NCBI GenBank assembly: GCA_963824195.1
Contig: CAWGOJ010000006.1
Coordinates: 1-64,000 of the forward strand
Source of the DNA: Bog-473 sp963824195
GTDB taxonomy: Bacteria > Actinomycetota > Acidimicrobiia > Acidimicrobiales > RAAP-2
Length of the DNA stretch: 64,000 nucleotides
Reading direction: 5' to 3'
Shown here: positions 16,805 to 28,030 of the stretch, piece by piece
Layout of the letters: each line of letters opens with the position of its first letter
Position numbering within the stretch: position 1 is the stretch's first letter
The notes under the pieces: generated by a model
What the model saw: only the letters and a program-made list of their open reading frames with translations
Told to the model about the DNA's origin: nothing
Database searches by the model: none
Translations under genes and position numbers: made by a program

Positions 16805-17164
16805 TCAGGCCGCCAGCGCGGCCAGCCGCACGAAGAGGGACTGCAGGAGGAGCGCCTCATTCGGGTTGCGCTGGAGGGCCTCCGCGGTCTCGGTGATCAA
16901 CCCGACCGCGGCCGCGGCACTCCGCACGTCCTCGTCGCCCACCCCCACGGCACCGGTGACCGCGGCGGTGACGACCCGGCTCCGGTAGGTCCGGGCAAGG
17001 ACACCGAGGCCGGCCCGGACGGCGTCGGTGCGGAAGCGGCGCTCCTCGCGCTGGTGCTGGTCCACGATCTCCTTGCGCCCGGACAGCCCGCGCTCGCCCA
17101 TCTCCTTGGCCGCCGCGGCGAGTGTCTCGATCTCACGCGCGATGGGCGACGCGGAGGGGCTCAA
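16805..17164 (-). CDS. holB: C-terminal part of DNA polymerase III delta prime, displaced by a frameshift
   Basis: This 119-residue frame reads SPSASPIAREIETLAAAAKEMGERGLSGRKEIVDQHQREERRFRTDAVRAGLGVLARTYR…NEALLLQSLFVRLAAL. I recognise this as the typical helical C-terminal domain of actinobacterial HolB proteins. It overlaps the end of the main holB frame by 32 bp, and joining the frames at VEPL/SPSAS gives a smooth protein of about 365 residues. The displaced point is next to a GGGG run (plus strand 17156-17159). It should not be read as an independent gene. Confidence 0.78.
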   Translation of the reverse strand: MSPSASPIAREIETLAAAAKEMGERGLSGRKEIVDQHQREERRFRTDAVRAGLGVLARTYRSRVVTAAVTGAVGVGDEDVRSAAAAVGLITETAEALQRNPNEALLLQSLFVRLAALAA

Positions 17165-17900
17165 CCGCTCGGTCGGCCGACTCGAGCACGCGCCGTGCCA
17201 GCCCGGCAGCCGTCGTGCCCGAGGCGGTCAGCTCATCGGGTACCGACGCCCAGAGATCGACCCGTGCCGAAACGTCGGGGTCCTCGACCGTGACCCGGGC
17301 TCGTTCGGGGTTGCCGCCGCTGCTGTCCGCCACGACGGCGGCCGTGTCGGGCGGCACGCCCGTCGACGTGAGCCAGCGCACCATGACGTCGCGTGGCACG
17401 GGCGGGAACGGGATCTCGACGGACCGGCTGGCCACCGTCACCAGTTCGGGGATCACCTCGTCGGTCAGCAGGACGAAGACCGTGTCCCCCGGAGGCTCCT
17501 CCAGGGTCTTGAGCAGCGCGGGCGCGCGCAACGCCGCGAGATGCACGTCGAGGACGACGATCACCTGGCGCTTCGAGTGCAGCGGGCGCCGCTGCGCCAG
17601 TGCCACGACCTGTCGGACGTCCGCGATGGAGATCGACGCGCCGGTCCGGCGGATGATGTGGAGGTCGGGGTCCGTCCCCGCCAGCGCGGCCCGGCAGGTG
17701 GCGCAATGACCGCACCCGCCGTCGGGGCACAGCAGCGCGGCCGCGAACCCGTGGGCTGCCGCCAGGCCGCCGTTGCCGGAAGGGCCGCGGAACAGGTAGG
17801 CGTGGACCGGGTTGACCGCCGCCGCCCGCAGGGCCGCCACCGCCTCCTCCTGCCCCACCACGCGGGAGAAGAGCTCGGGGGCCGGGCGCTCCTCGCTCAC
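17133..17900 (-). CDS. holB: DNA polymerase III delta prime subunit, N-terminal and middle part
   Basis: The clamp-loader subunit delta prime opens with FSRVVGQEEAVAALRAAAVNPVHAYLFRGPSGNGG, where the P-loop lacks the catalytic lysine as expected for a subunit that does not hydrolyse ATP. The zinc motif CPDGGCGHCATC lies at about residues 58-69, followed by SIADVRQVVALAQRRP and LLKTLEEPPGDTVFVLLT. The last residues (RVAHRA) are out of the natural frame; the remainder is encoded by the overlapping 16805-17164 frame. The gene overlaps tmk by 4 bp, an operon order common in actinobacteria. An essential gene split this way points to an assembly indel. Confidence 0.88.
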   Translation of the reverse strand: MSEERPAPELFSRVVGQEEAVAALRAAAVNPVHAYLFRGPSGNGGLAAAHGFAAALLCPDGGCGHCATCRAALAGTDPDLHIIRRTGASISIADVRQVVALAQRRPLHSKRQVIVVLDVHLAALRAPALLKTLEEPPGDTVFVLLTDEVIPELVTVASRSVEIPFPPVPRDVMVRWLTSTGVPPDTAAVVADSSGGNPERARVTVEDPDVSARVDLWASVPDELTASGTTAAGLARRVLESADRAVEPLRVAHRA

Positions 17901-18535
17901 CGATCCGGGACCGGCGCGTCACCGAACCGCTCGCGCACGGACGCCACGATATGCGCCGCCACCGTCTCGACGTCTGCGCTGCCGTCGACGACGAGCCAGT
18001 GCGCCGGGTCCTCGGCCGCCTGGGCGAGGAAACCCTGGCGGACCCGCGTGGCGAACTCGGGGCCGAGCCGCTCCATGCGGTCCGCGCCGCCACGCCCTCC
18101 CCCGGCCAGCCGGTCGGCCGCCGCCTCGACGGTCACGTCGACCAGGACCGACAGGTCCGCCGCCAGCCCCGCCGCGGCCCACGTCACCAGCTCGGCCAGG
18201 CCGACCGGGTCGAGGCCCCGCCCGTAGCCCTGGTAGGCGATGGTCGATGCCGAGTAGCGGTCGCTGACCACCCAGTGGCCGGCGGCGAGCGCCGGCTCGA
18301 TCAGGAGCGCCACGTGCTCGGCCCGGTCGGCCGCCATCAGCAATGCCTCGGCCCGCGGCGAGGGAGAGGGTGAGTCGGGCGCGAGAAGGAGCTCGCGCAA
18401 CAAAGCGCCAACCGCCGTGGCCCCAGGCTCGTGTGTCAGCCGTGCCCCGAGCGCGTCGGCCAGTGCCCGTGCCTGGGTCGACTTACCGCATCCGTCAATG
18501 CCCTCGAGCGCGATGAGGCGACCCCGGGCCGGCAT
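17897..18535 (-). CDS. tmk: Thymidylate kinase
   Basis: This 212-residue cytoplasmic kinase phosphorylates dTMP to dTDP for DNA synthesis. It shows the P-loop IALEGIDGCGKSTQARALA (residues 8-26), THEPGATAVG (the DRX-type substrate loop region), WVVSDRYSASTIAYQGYGRGLD with the conserved DRY, and the lid region ADRMERLGPEF. The length is typical. It begins 1 bp after topA ends and overlaps holB by 4 bp, so topA-tmk-holB is likely one transcription unit. Confidence 0.95.
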   Translation of the reverse strand: MPARGRLIALEGIDGCGKSTQARALADALGARLTHEPGATAVGALLRELLLAPDSPSPSPRAEALLMAADRAEHVALLIEPALAAGHWVVSDRYSASTIAYQGYGRGLDPVGLAELVTWAAAGLAADLSVLVDVTVEAAADRLAGGGRGGADRMERLGPEFATRVRQGFLAQAAEDPAHWLVVDGSADVETVAAHIVASVRERFGDAPVPDR

Positions 18536-18536
18536 G

Positions 18537-21344
18537 TCAGAACGGATCGGTTGGGGCGGCCTTCATCGCCCCCGTGGCCTTCTGGACGACGGTCGCGTTC
18601 TTGGCGGCGCCGGCGCTCGTCGCGGCCTTCTTGCTGGCACCCGCCTTCTTCGCCGCGGCCTTCTTCTTGGCGGGGGCGGCCTTCTTCTTGGCGGGGGCGG
18701 ACCTCTTGGCCGCCTTCTTCTTGCGCGTCGACGGTCCGGCGGCGCGGCGCTCGGCGAGCAGCTCGGAGGCGCGCGCCATCTCGATGGACTCGACGGCGTC
18801 GCCCTTGCGCAGGCTGGCATTGGTGGTGCCGTCGGTCACGTAGGGACCGAAGCGCCCCTCCTTCACGACCACGGGCAGGTTCGTGGTGGGGTCGGTCCCG
18901 AGTTCGCGCAGCGGCGCCGCGGCCGCGCGGCCCCTGCGCTGCTTGGGCTGCGCGAAGAGCGCCCGGGCCTCGTCGAGCGTCACGCTCAGCAGCTGCTCCT
19001 CGCTGGTCAGGCTGCGCGTGTCGGACCCGCGCTTGAGATACGGACCGAACCTCCCGTTGTGGGCCACGATCTCCTCGCCGGTCTCGGGATCCGTCCCGAC
19101 CGTGCGTGGGATGCGCAAGAGCTCGAGCGCCTGCTCCAGCGTCAGCGTGGCCGGCTCCATGGACGAGAACAGCGAGGCCGTACGCGGCTTCTCGCCCCCC
19201 TCGGCCACCTCACCCACCTGGACGTAGGGACCGAAGCGCCCCGCCTTGACCGCGATGTCGAGCCCGCTCTCGGGGTCGGTGCCGAGCACCCGGTCATTCG
19301 ACGGCGCAGCCAGGATCTCCTCGGCCCGCTCGATTGTCAGCTCGTCCGGCGCCATGTCGTCGGGGATGGAGGCCCGGTCCTCGCCGCGCTGGAGATAGGG
19401 CCCGTACCGGCCGACCCGGGCCACGATCTGCTGGCCGTCACTCCCCTCGCCGAGAGGGATGGAGTTGATCTCGCGGGCGTCGATGTCACTCAGGTGCGAC
19501 GCCACCGTGGCCTTGAGCCCCTGCGTCTCGACGTCGTCCCCGTTCCCGCGCGCCGCACCCTGCACCGCGCTCCCGAAGTAGAAGCGGGTCAGCCAGGGCA
19601 GGACCTCCTCGCGCCCAGCGGCGATCTCGTCGAGGTCGTCCTCCATCGACGCCGTGAAGCCGTAGTCGACCAGGTCGCCGAAGTAGCGCTCGAGCAGGCC
19701 CACCACCGCGAAGGCGGTGAAGCTCGGGACGAGTGCCGTCCCCTTCTTCCACACGTAGCCGCGGTCGAGGATGGTGGCGATGACGCTGGCGTAGGTACTG
19801 GGGCGCCCGACACCGAGCTCCTCCATCGCCTTGACGAGCGAGGCCTCGGTGTAGCGGGCCGGCGGCTGGGTGGCGTGCGACCCCGCCTCGAACGCGCTGC
19901 CGTCAACGACGTCGCCGACTGCCAGCTGGGGGAGCACGACCTCGCGGTCGGCCAGCTCGGCCTCGGGATCGTCCTCGCCCTCCACGTAGGCACGCAGGAA
20001 CCCCGGGAACGCGATCACCCTCCCGCTGGCGGAGAACTCCGCCTCCTGGCCCGCGGCGGTTCCCTCGGGCACCTCAGCCGTCAGGCGCACCTGGGCCGAC
20101 GTCCCGGTGGCGTCGTGCATCTGGGAGGCCACCGTGCGCTTCCAGATCAGCTCGTACAGGCGGAGCTCGTCCCCCGACAGCTCGCGCGCCGCCTGATCGG
20201 GTGTGCGGAAGGACTCGCCGGACGGGCGGATGGCCTCGTGGGCCTCCTGCGCGTTCTTCACCTTGCGCTCGTAACGGCGCGGCGCGTCGGGCACGTAGGC
20301 GTCGCCGTACATCTCGCGGGCCTGGCCGCGCGCCGCCGTGAGTGCCTCGTCCGAGAGCGTCGTCGAGTCCGTGCGCATGTAGGTGATGAAGCCCTGCTCG
20401 TACAGGCGCTGGGCCACCTGCATGGCGCGCTGGGCGCTGAAGCGGAGCTTGCGGCCTGCCTCCTGCTGGAGCGTCGAGGTCATGAACGGCGCCGCAGGGG
20501 AGCGCCGGAACGGCCTCTCGGTGACGGCGCTGACGGTGAAGGGTCGGCCGGTCAGTGCGCCGGCGACGGAGGTTGCCTCCTCCTCGCCGAGGACCCGGAC
20601 GCCGTCCTTGCCCGTCTGCACCCCGTGCTCGTCGAAGTCCTTGCCGGTGGCCACCACCGCCCCACCCAGCCCGACCAGCGTCGCCCCGAAGCCCGACGGC
20701 GCCTCGGCGTGGGAGAAGGTGCCCTCGACCCCCCACCAGGTGGCCGAGCGGAACCGCATGCGAGCCCGCTCGCGTTCGACCACCATGCGGGTGGCGACGC
20801 TCTGGACCCGGCCCGCCGAGAGCCTCGGCATGACCTTGCGCCACAGCACCGGCGAGACCTCGTAGCCGTAGAGACGGTCGAGGATGCGGCGGGCCTCCTG
20901 GGCGTCCACCAGACGGCGGTCGAGGTCGCGCCACTCGTCGACGGCACGTGCGATCGCGGCGGGCGTGATCTCGTGGAAGACCATGCGCTTGACGGGCACG
21001 GTGGGCGACAGCACCTCGGACAGGTGCCACGCGATCGACTCGCCCTCGCGGTCTTCGTCGGTGGCGAGGTACAGCTCGTCGGCGCCCTTCAGCAGCTTCT
21101 TGAGGTTGGCCACCACCGACTTCTTGGGCGAGGAGACCACGTAGAGCGGCTTGAAGCCGTTGTCGACATCCACGCCGAGACGCGCCCATGGCTCGCCCTT
21201 GAACGCGGCCGGCACCTCGTCGGCCCCGCGCGGCAGGTCGCGGATGTGACCGATGGAGGACTCGACGATGAAATCGGGCCCGAGCATGCCGCCGATGGTG
21301 CGCGCCTTGGCGGGCGACTCGACGATGACGAGCGCCTTACCCAC
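18537..21344 (-). CDS. topA: DNA topoisomerase I with lysine-rich C-terminal tail
   Basis: The 935-residue type IA topoisomerase relaxes negative supercoils. The Toprim domain is at the N-terminus (ALVIVESPAKARTIGGMLG, with DEDREGE near residue 96), the active-site tyrosine lies in FITYMRTDSTTLSDEAL (about residue 316), and four C-terminal repeat modules each contain a GRFGPYxxxG-type motif (GRYGPYLQRG, GRFGPYVQVG, GRFGPYLKRG, GRFGPYVTDG). It ends with a KKKAA/PAKKKAA tail of about 65 residues as in other actinobacterial TopA proteins, which promotes processive DNA binding. No zinc-finger cysteines are seen, also normal for this group. Confidence 0.97.
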   Translation of the reverse strand: MGKALVIVESPAKARTIGGMLGPDFIVESSIGHIRDLPRGADEVPAAFKGEPWARLGVDVDNGFKPLYVVSSPKKSVVANLKKLLKGADELYLATDEDREGESIAWHLSEVLSPTVPVKRMVFHEITPAAIARAVDEWRDLDRRLVDAQEARRILDRLYGYEVSPVLWRKVMPRLSAGRVQSVATRMVVERERARMRFRSATWWGVEGTFSHAEAPSGFGATLVGLGGAVVATGKDFDEHGVQTGKDGVRVLGEEEATSVAGALTGRPFTVSAVTERPFRRSPAAPFMTSTLQQEAGRKLRFSAQRAMQVAQRLYEQGFITYMRTDSTTLSDEALTAARGQAREMYGDAYVPDAPRRYERKVKNAQEAHEAIRPSGESFRTPDQAARELSGDELRLYELIWKRTVASQMHDATGTSAQVRLTAEVPEGTAAGQEAEFSASGRVIAFPGFLRAYVEGEDDPEAELADREVVLPQLAVGDVVDGSAFEAGSHATQPPARYTEASLVKAMEELGVGRPSTYASVIATILDRGYVWKKGTALVPSFTAFAVVGLLERYFGDLVDYGFTASMEDDLDEIAAGREEVLPWLTRFYFGSAVQGAARGNGDDVETQGLKATVASHLSDIDAREINSIPLGEGSDGQQIVARVGRYGPYLQRGEDRASIPDDMAPDELTIERAEEILAAPSNDRVLGTDPESGLDIAVKAGRFGPYVQVGEVAEGGEKPRTASLFSSMEPATLTLEQALELLRIPRTVGTDPETGEEIVAHNGRFGPYLKRGSDTRSLTSEEQLLSVTLDEARALFAQPKQRRGRAAAAPLRELGTDPTTNLPVVVKEGRFGPYVTDGTTNASLRKGDAVESIEMARASELLAERRAAGPSTRKKKAAKRSAPAKKKAAPAKKKAAAKKAGASKKAATSAGAAKNATVVQKATGAMKAAPTDPF

Positions 21345-21485
21345 GGCACACCCCGCGGGGCATCGGTCGGAGCGGGAAGAGGGTCGGCATGGTCACGTCA
21401 GAGTGGGGGTCCGCCACCCCGCCTGTCAAGGGCGGGGTACTCCGGCGGGTCCGCCGGCGCACGGTCTCCAATGGGGTTGACCAGG

Positions 21486-23810
<2,325 letters not shown>

Positions 23811-24031
23811 TCCCGGTGTGCCCTTTCTGTTCCTGTCAGTCCTACGGGGAGGGGCGGGCGCCCTCGTCCCTGCGGTGCGGCAGCGCTCAGCACCACGGCG
23901 ATGTCACGATCCCGGACCGAGGGCGCGCCGGGGAGGTCGCACCCGACGCCGGGCCGGGGGGGACGTTAGCGACTGGCGCCGGGGCGGGCAATTTGGACGC
24001 CGCGGCGCCCGCCCGACACCGTCTGGGTGGC

Positions 24032-26485
24032 TCAGGGCTCGGTCGGATCGCTCTGGGCCCCTTGCACCAGCTCGAAGGAGGGGTTGAGCATGGCCGGCCG
24101 GCGTCCCCACGTGCCCACCATGCCCTCGGCCACCAGCCGCGCCCCGGGCTCGATCCCCGCGATCTTCGGCCGGCCCTGGAAGACGAGCAGCAGCCCGCCC
24201 GTCCCGTCGCTCAGGACGCATTCCAGGTTCGACGTCCCCGCCCGGGGCTGCACGCGGACGGACTTGACCCTGCCGGCCACCCGGACCCGCTGGCGCGGGG
24301 CCACCGTGGCGATCGGCGTGGTGGCCCCGGCGCGCTGGGCCAACGTCTCGTCGGCCGCCAGCACCACCGTCGGCCGCCGCGGCCCGTCGCGCCGGCCCAT
24401 ACGGTCGACGCCGGTGCGCCCCTCGGGGTCGACCGGAGTGGACCCGTCCTCACCCGCGACATCGGCCAGGCGCGCCCGCTGTACCGACCGGCCGTACGAG
24501 CGCACCCGCTCGCCGAAGCGGCCGCCCACGTCAAAGGGGACGATGGTCGCGCTCACGTGGGGCACCTGGCCCAGCACCGCCGCGATCTTGTCGGCGGTGC
24601 GGTCGTGCAGGAAGCGCTGCCAGACACGGCGATAGCCCCGTCGCGGCAGCAGCACCGTGCACTCGGTGTCGCCATCGAGGGTGGCATCAGCCACCAGCTC
24701 GATGGCGGCCCGCCCGAGGCGGCGGTCCGGGCACTCGATGATGTCGAGGGGCAGGCGCGACAAACCGAGCCGGCCCCACTCCCGCTCGAGCTCGTGGGCG
24801 GCCTTGGTATCGATGTCGAAGTGCACCGCACGCAGGTCGTCGGGTGCCAGCATCCGGGCGTACTGCAGGGCGCGCGCGGTGGCCACATCGAGGCGGTCGA
24901 CGAGCACCACGACAACGTGGCGGCGCAGGACCGGGGCCTCCGTCGCCTCCATCACGCCCGACTCGAGCATCTCGTCCTCCCGCGCGTACTGCGCGTGCAA
25001 ACGGATGAGGCCGAAGTAGAGGAGCGGCCCGACCACGAAGATGAGCCAGGCGCCTTCCTTGAACTTTGCCACCGCGAAGATGAGCACGACGGTGAAGGAC
25101 AGGAAGGCGGAGAACCCGTTCACCATGACGCTGCGCCGCCAGTGATCCCCCCGCGCCGTGAGGTGGTGCTTCACCATGCCCGAACCGGCCATGGTGAAGC
25201 CGGTGAACACGCCGATGGCGTAGAGGGCCACCAGACCGTTGACCTGTGCCTTGTACACGAGGATGAGCGCCAGCGCGACCCCCGCCAGCACGAGGATCCC
25301 GTTGGAGAACGCCAGGCGGTGGCCGCGTTTCGTCAGCTGGCGGGGCAGGAACCGGTCCCCGGCCACGAAGCTCGCCAGGTACGGGAACCCGTTGAAGCTC
25401 GTGTTGCCACCGGTGTAGAGGATGAGCATGGTGGCCAGCTGCACGACGTAGAAGGCGAGGTGCCCGGCCGGGCTGGTACCGAAGACGGCCTTGGCCTCTT
25501 GGGACACCACGGTCGGTGAGCCGATGGCGTACGGGACGGCGTGCGTCCACTTGGCCAGCAGCGTCACGCCGAGGACCAGGGTGCCGAGTGTGGTGCTCAT
25601 GATGACGAGCGTCTGGCGGGCGTGCTTGGCCTCGGGCCGGCGGAAGCTGCTCACCCCGTTGGAGATGGCCTCGAGGCCCGTGAGCGACGACCCGCCGTTG
25701 GCGAAGGACCGCAGCAGCGAGATGAACGCCAGCCCCATCAACCAGCCGGACCCCGGTATGCCGACCTTCCCGCCGTAGAGCTCGCTCTGGGGCGGGAGCG
25801 GGATGTAATGCAGCGTGCCCAGCGCCTCTTTGACGAAGCCCAGGATGATGACCGACCCCAGCGACAGAATGAAGAAGTAGGTGGGTATGGCGAAGTAGCT
25901 CCCCGCCTCGCGGATGCCACGCAGGTTCCCGTAGAGGAGGAGCAGCACGACGCCGACTGTGATGGCGACCGTGTCGGTCGTGTTGGCCAGGCGGGGCACC
26001 GCACTCGTCAGCGCGGCCGTGCCCGCCGACGCCTGGACCGCCACCGTGACCGTGTAGTCGATGAGGAGGGCCACGGCCGCGATTTGCGCGACCTTCGGCC
26101 CGAAATTGTCGCGGGCCACGACGTAGGAGCCGCCGGCCTTCGTGTAGAGCTGAATGACCTCGAGGTACGACAGGGTCACGAAGAAGAGGACGCCGAGGAT
26201 GGCGAGGGTGATGGGCACCACGAGGGTGAAGGCGGCCAGGCCGACGTAGGGCACCAGCTGGGTGAGCATCTCCTCGGTGCCGTAGGCCGAGGAGGAGATG
26301 CAGTCGGGCGCCAGCACACCGAGGGCGATGGGCCGGCTCAGCCGCTCCGAGGCCAGCTGCTCGGTGACGAGCGGCGGCCCGAGCAGCTTGTTCTTCAGAC
26401 GGTAGCGGCTGGTCTCGGGGATGTCCTCACCGGCGACCCCGGGCAGGGGGCCCGGCGGCCGGGCCGCGGTGGTGGGGGTCGCCAC
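24032..26485 (-). CDS. APC-superfamily permease fused to a soluble domain and a C-terminal OB-fold
   Basis: I set the start at the GTG opening MATPTTAARPPG, because further upstream the frame runs into the divergent TrkA promoter. The 817-residue protein has about 12 TM segments (residues 50-510) beginning with the APC motif LGVLAPDCISSSAYGTEEML, then a USP-like soluble domain (about 530-690, VVVLVDRLDVATARALQYARML), and finally an OB-fold (about 735-815: RVAGRVKSVRVQPRAGTSNLECVLSDGTGGLLLVFQGRPKIAGIEPGARLVAEGMVG). In many actinobacteria the OB-fold protein and the permease are separate genes beside trkA; here they are one frame. The neighbours suggest a role in potassium homeostasis. Confidence 0.8.
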   Translation of the reverse strand: MATPTTAARPPGPLPGVAGEDIPETSRYRLKNKLLGPPLVTEQLASERLSRPIALGVLAPDCISSSAYGTEEMLTQLVPYVGLAAFTLVVPITLAILGVLFFVTLSYLEVIQLYTKAGGSYVVARDNFGPKVAQIAAVALLIDYTVTVAVQASAGTAALTSAVPRLANTTDTVAITVGVVLLLLYGNLRGIREAGSYFAIPTYFFILSLGSVIILGFVKEALGTLHYIPLPPQSELYGGKVGIPGSGWLMGLAFISLLRSFANGGSSLTGLEAISNGVSSFRRPEAKHARQTLVIMSTTLGTLVLGVTLLAKWTHAVPYAIGSPTVVSQEAKAVFGTSPAGHLAFYVVQLATMLILYTGGNTSFNGFPYLASFVAGDRFLPRQLTKRGHRLAFSNGILVLAGVALALILVYKAQVNGLVALYAIGVFTGFTMAGSGMVKHHLTARGDHWRRSVMVNGFSAFLSFTVVLIFAVAKFKEGAWLIFVVGPLLYFGLIRLHAQYAREDEMLESGVMEATEAPVLRRHVVVVLVDRLDVATARALQYARMLAPDDLRAVHFDIDTKAAHELEREWGRLGLSRLPLDIIECPDRRLGRAAIELVADATLDGDTECTVLLPRRGYRRVWQRFLHDRTADKIAAVLGQVPHVSATIVPFDVGGRFGERVRSYGRSVQRARLADVAGEDGSTPVDPEGRTGVDRMGRRDGPRRPTVVLAADETLAQRAGATTPIATVAPRQRVRVAGRVKSVRVQPRAGTSNLECVLSDGTGGLLLVFQGRPKIAGIEPGARLVAEGMVGTWGRRPAMLNPSFELVQGAQSDPTEP

Positions 26486-26491
26486 AGCCAC

Positions 26492-26559
26492 ACAGTAGAA
26501 GCAATCGCCTCTGCCGATGGCGCCCGGTTGTTGCAAGACCCGACGCGGCGTGTTGCACT
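26492..26559. promoter_or_regulatory. Divergent leaderless promoters between the APC permease and trkA
   Basis: On the minus strand TACTGT (26497-26492) lies 6 nt before the GTG of the permease. On the plus strand TTGCAA (26531-26536) and TGCACT (26554-26559) are spaced by 17 nt and end 5 nt before the GTG of trkA at 26565. Both transcripts would be leaderless. Confidence 0.45.
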
Positions 26560-26564
26560 GTGGC

Positions 26565-27230
26565 GTGCACGTGATCGTCGTGGGGTGTGGCCGCGTGGGG
26601 TCCGGCCTGGCAATATCGCTCAGCGCAGAGGGGCATTCGGTCGCCATCGTGGACAAGTCGTCCCGGGCCTTCCGGCGCCTGAAGGACTGGGACGGGCCCT
26701 GCATCTTGGGTTCGGGATTCGACCGGGACGACCTGGAGAAGGCCGGCGCGCTCCATGCCGATGCGCTGGCCGCGGTGACCAGCGGAGACAACACCAACAT
26801 CCTCACCGTGCGCATCGCACGCGAGACCTACAAGATCCCCAATGTGGTGGCGCGGATCTACGACCCTCGGCGGGCCGAGATCTATCAGCGCCTCGGCATC
26901 CCCACCGTGGCCACCGTCACGTGGACCATCGACCAGGTCCGGCGGCGCCTACTGCCGGACCTGGACGTCGGCGACTGGTCCGATCCCACGGGACGCCTCA
27001 CCCTGATCGACCGCTCGCTCCCCGAGACATGGGCCGGCAGACGCCTGTGCGACCTGGAGGAGCCCGGCCGCCTCAGTCTCGTAGCGGTCACCCGCTCCGG
27101 CGTCCCCCGGCTCGATGCCCGCGAGCTCGTCGGCCAGGAGGGCGACGTCCTGCACCTCGCCGTCCTCGATGACGCGCTGGCGCGAGCTCGACCAGGCCCT
27201 CGCCCGCGCCGACGACAGGAGCCAAGGTGA
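26565..27230 (+). CDS. trkA: TrkA-family potassium uptake regulator (CeoB-like)
   Basis: The 221-residue protein starts at GTG with the Rossmann fingerprint HVIVVGCGRVGSGLAISLSAEGHSVAIVDKS, an RCK-N domain that binds NAD(H) or nucleotide, and continues to a C-terminal RCK-C-like segment (LVAVTRSGVPRLDARELVGQEGDVLHLAVL). RCK proteins gate K+ transporters from the cytoplasmic side. It is followed after 6 bp by a second TrkA gene, the CeoB/CeoC pair seen in mycobacteria, and is divergent from the APC permease, its probable partner. Confidence 0.9.
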   Translation: MHVIVVGCGRVGSGLAISLSAEGHSVAIVDKSSRAFRRLKDWDGPCILGSGFDRDDLEKAGALHADALAAVTSGDNTNILTVRIARETYKIPNVVARIYDPRRAEIYQRLGIPTVATVTWTIDQVRRRLLPDLDVGDWSDPTGRLTLIDRSLPETWAGRRLCDLEEPGRLSLVAVTRSGVPRLDARELVGQEGDVLHLAVLDDALARARPGPRPRRRQEPR

Positions 27231-27236
27231 GGACTC

Positions 27237-27908
27237 GTGAGGGTCGCCATCGCCGGTGCCGGCAGCGTCGGCACCGCCATCGCGTCGGACCTGCACGCCA
27301 GCGGGCACGACGTGTTGGTCTTCGAGCAGGACCCCGAGCTGGTCGAGCGGCTGCGCCCCACTCTCGACGTCACCTGGGTAGCGGCTGACGCGTGCGAGGT
27401 GTCGTCCCTCGACGCTGCCGGCCTCGCCACGGTCGACGTGGTCGTCGCCGCCACCGGTGACGACGAGGACAACCTCGTGATCTCGCTGCTGGCCAAGCAG
27501 GAGTTCGCCGTCCCCCGGGTCGTCGCTCGCGTCAACCACCCCAAGAACCAGTGGCTCTTCAACGACAGCTGGGGGGTGGACGTGTCAGTCTCCACGCCCC
27601 AGCTCCTCACCGCCCTGGTGGAGGAGGCGGTCTCGGTCGGGGCGCTCGTTCGTCTGCTCCAGTTCCAGGGCGGCCTCGCCCACCTGGTCGAGATCACGCT
27701 GGCCGAGGACTCACCGGCCAACGACACCGCGATCGCCGACCTCGACTTCCCGCGCGACGCCGTCGTCGTCGCGGTCGTCAGGGCGGATCGCCTCATCGTC
27801 CCCCGCGGTGACACGACGCTGCAGTCAGGCGACGAGGTGCTCGTGCTCGTTACCGCCGAGGCCGAGGACGCGGTGCACGTGCTGTTCATCGCCGACCAGC
27901 AGGCCTGA
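27237..27908 (+). CDS. trkA: TrkA-family potassium uptake regulator (CeoC-like)
   Basis: This 223-residue RCK protein has MRVAIAGAGSVGTAIASDLHASGHDVLVFEQDPE at the N-terminus and VVVAATGDDEDNLVISLLAKQEF in the middle of the RCK-N domain, then an RCK-C domain (about residues 138-220: VEITLAEDSPANDTAIADLDFPRDAVVVAVVRADRLIVPRGDTTLQSGDEVLVL). It probably heterodimerises with the product of the preceding gene. Whether it regulates the adjacent APC permease is inferred from position only. Confidence 0.91.
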   Translation: MRVAIAGAGSVGTAIASDLHASGHDVLVFEQDPELVERLRPTLDVTWVAADACEVSSLDAAGLATVDVVVAATGDDEDNLVISLLAKQEFAVPRVVARVNHPKNQWLFNDSWGVDVSVSTPQLLTALVEEAVSVGALVRLLQFQGGLAHLVEITLAEDSPANDTAIADLDFPRDAVVVAVVRADRLIVPRGDTTLQSGDEVLVLVTAEAEDAVHVLFIADQQA

Positions 27909-28017
27909 GCCGCAACCGGCCCGCAACCCCCGCGACATTCCAGGTCATACGCACCGAACGTTCGCGGCCTGATCCGCCATTTGTCACTGTTGCTAAAGGC
28001 GGGGGTCCGGACGCCCG

Positions 28018-28023
28018 TACCAT
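28018..28023 (+). promoter_or_regulatory. Candidate leaderless -10 box for the HAD hydrolase
   Basis: TACCAT sits 7 nt before the ATG at 28031, in the position expected of a leaderless actinobacterial promoter. Confidence 0.5.
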
Positions 28024-28030
28024 TAGAGAT

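Noticed and set aside
26517..26564. Upstream ATG for the first TrkA protein
   Set aside because: The Rossmann fold begins right at GTG 26565, and the promoter elements overlap the upstream codons.
26486..26815. N-terminal extension of the APC permease by about 110 residues
   Set aside because: It would overlap the divergent trkA start and promoter, and its composition is unlike protein.
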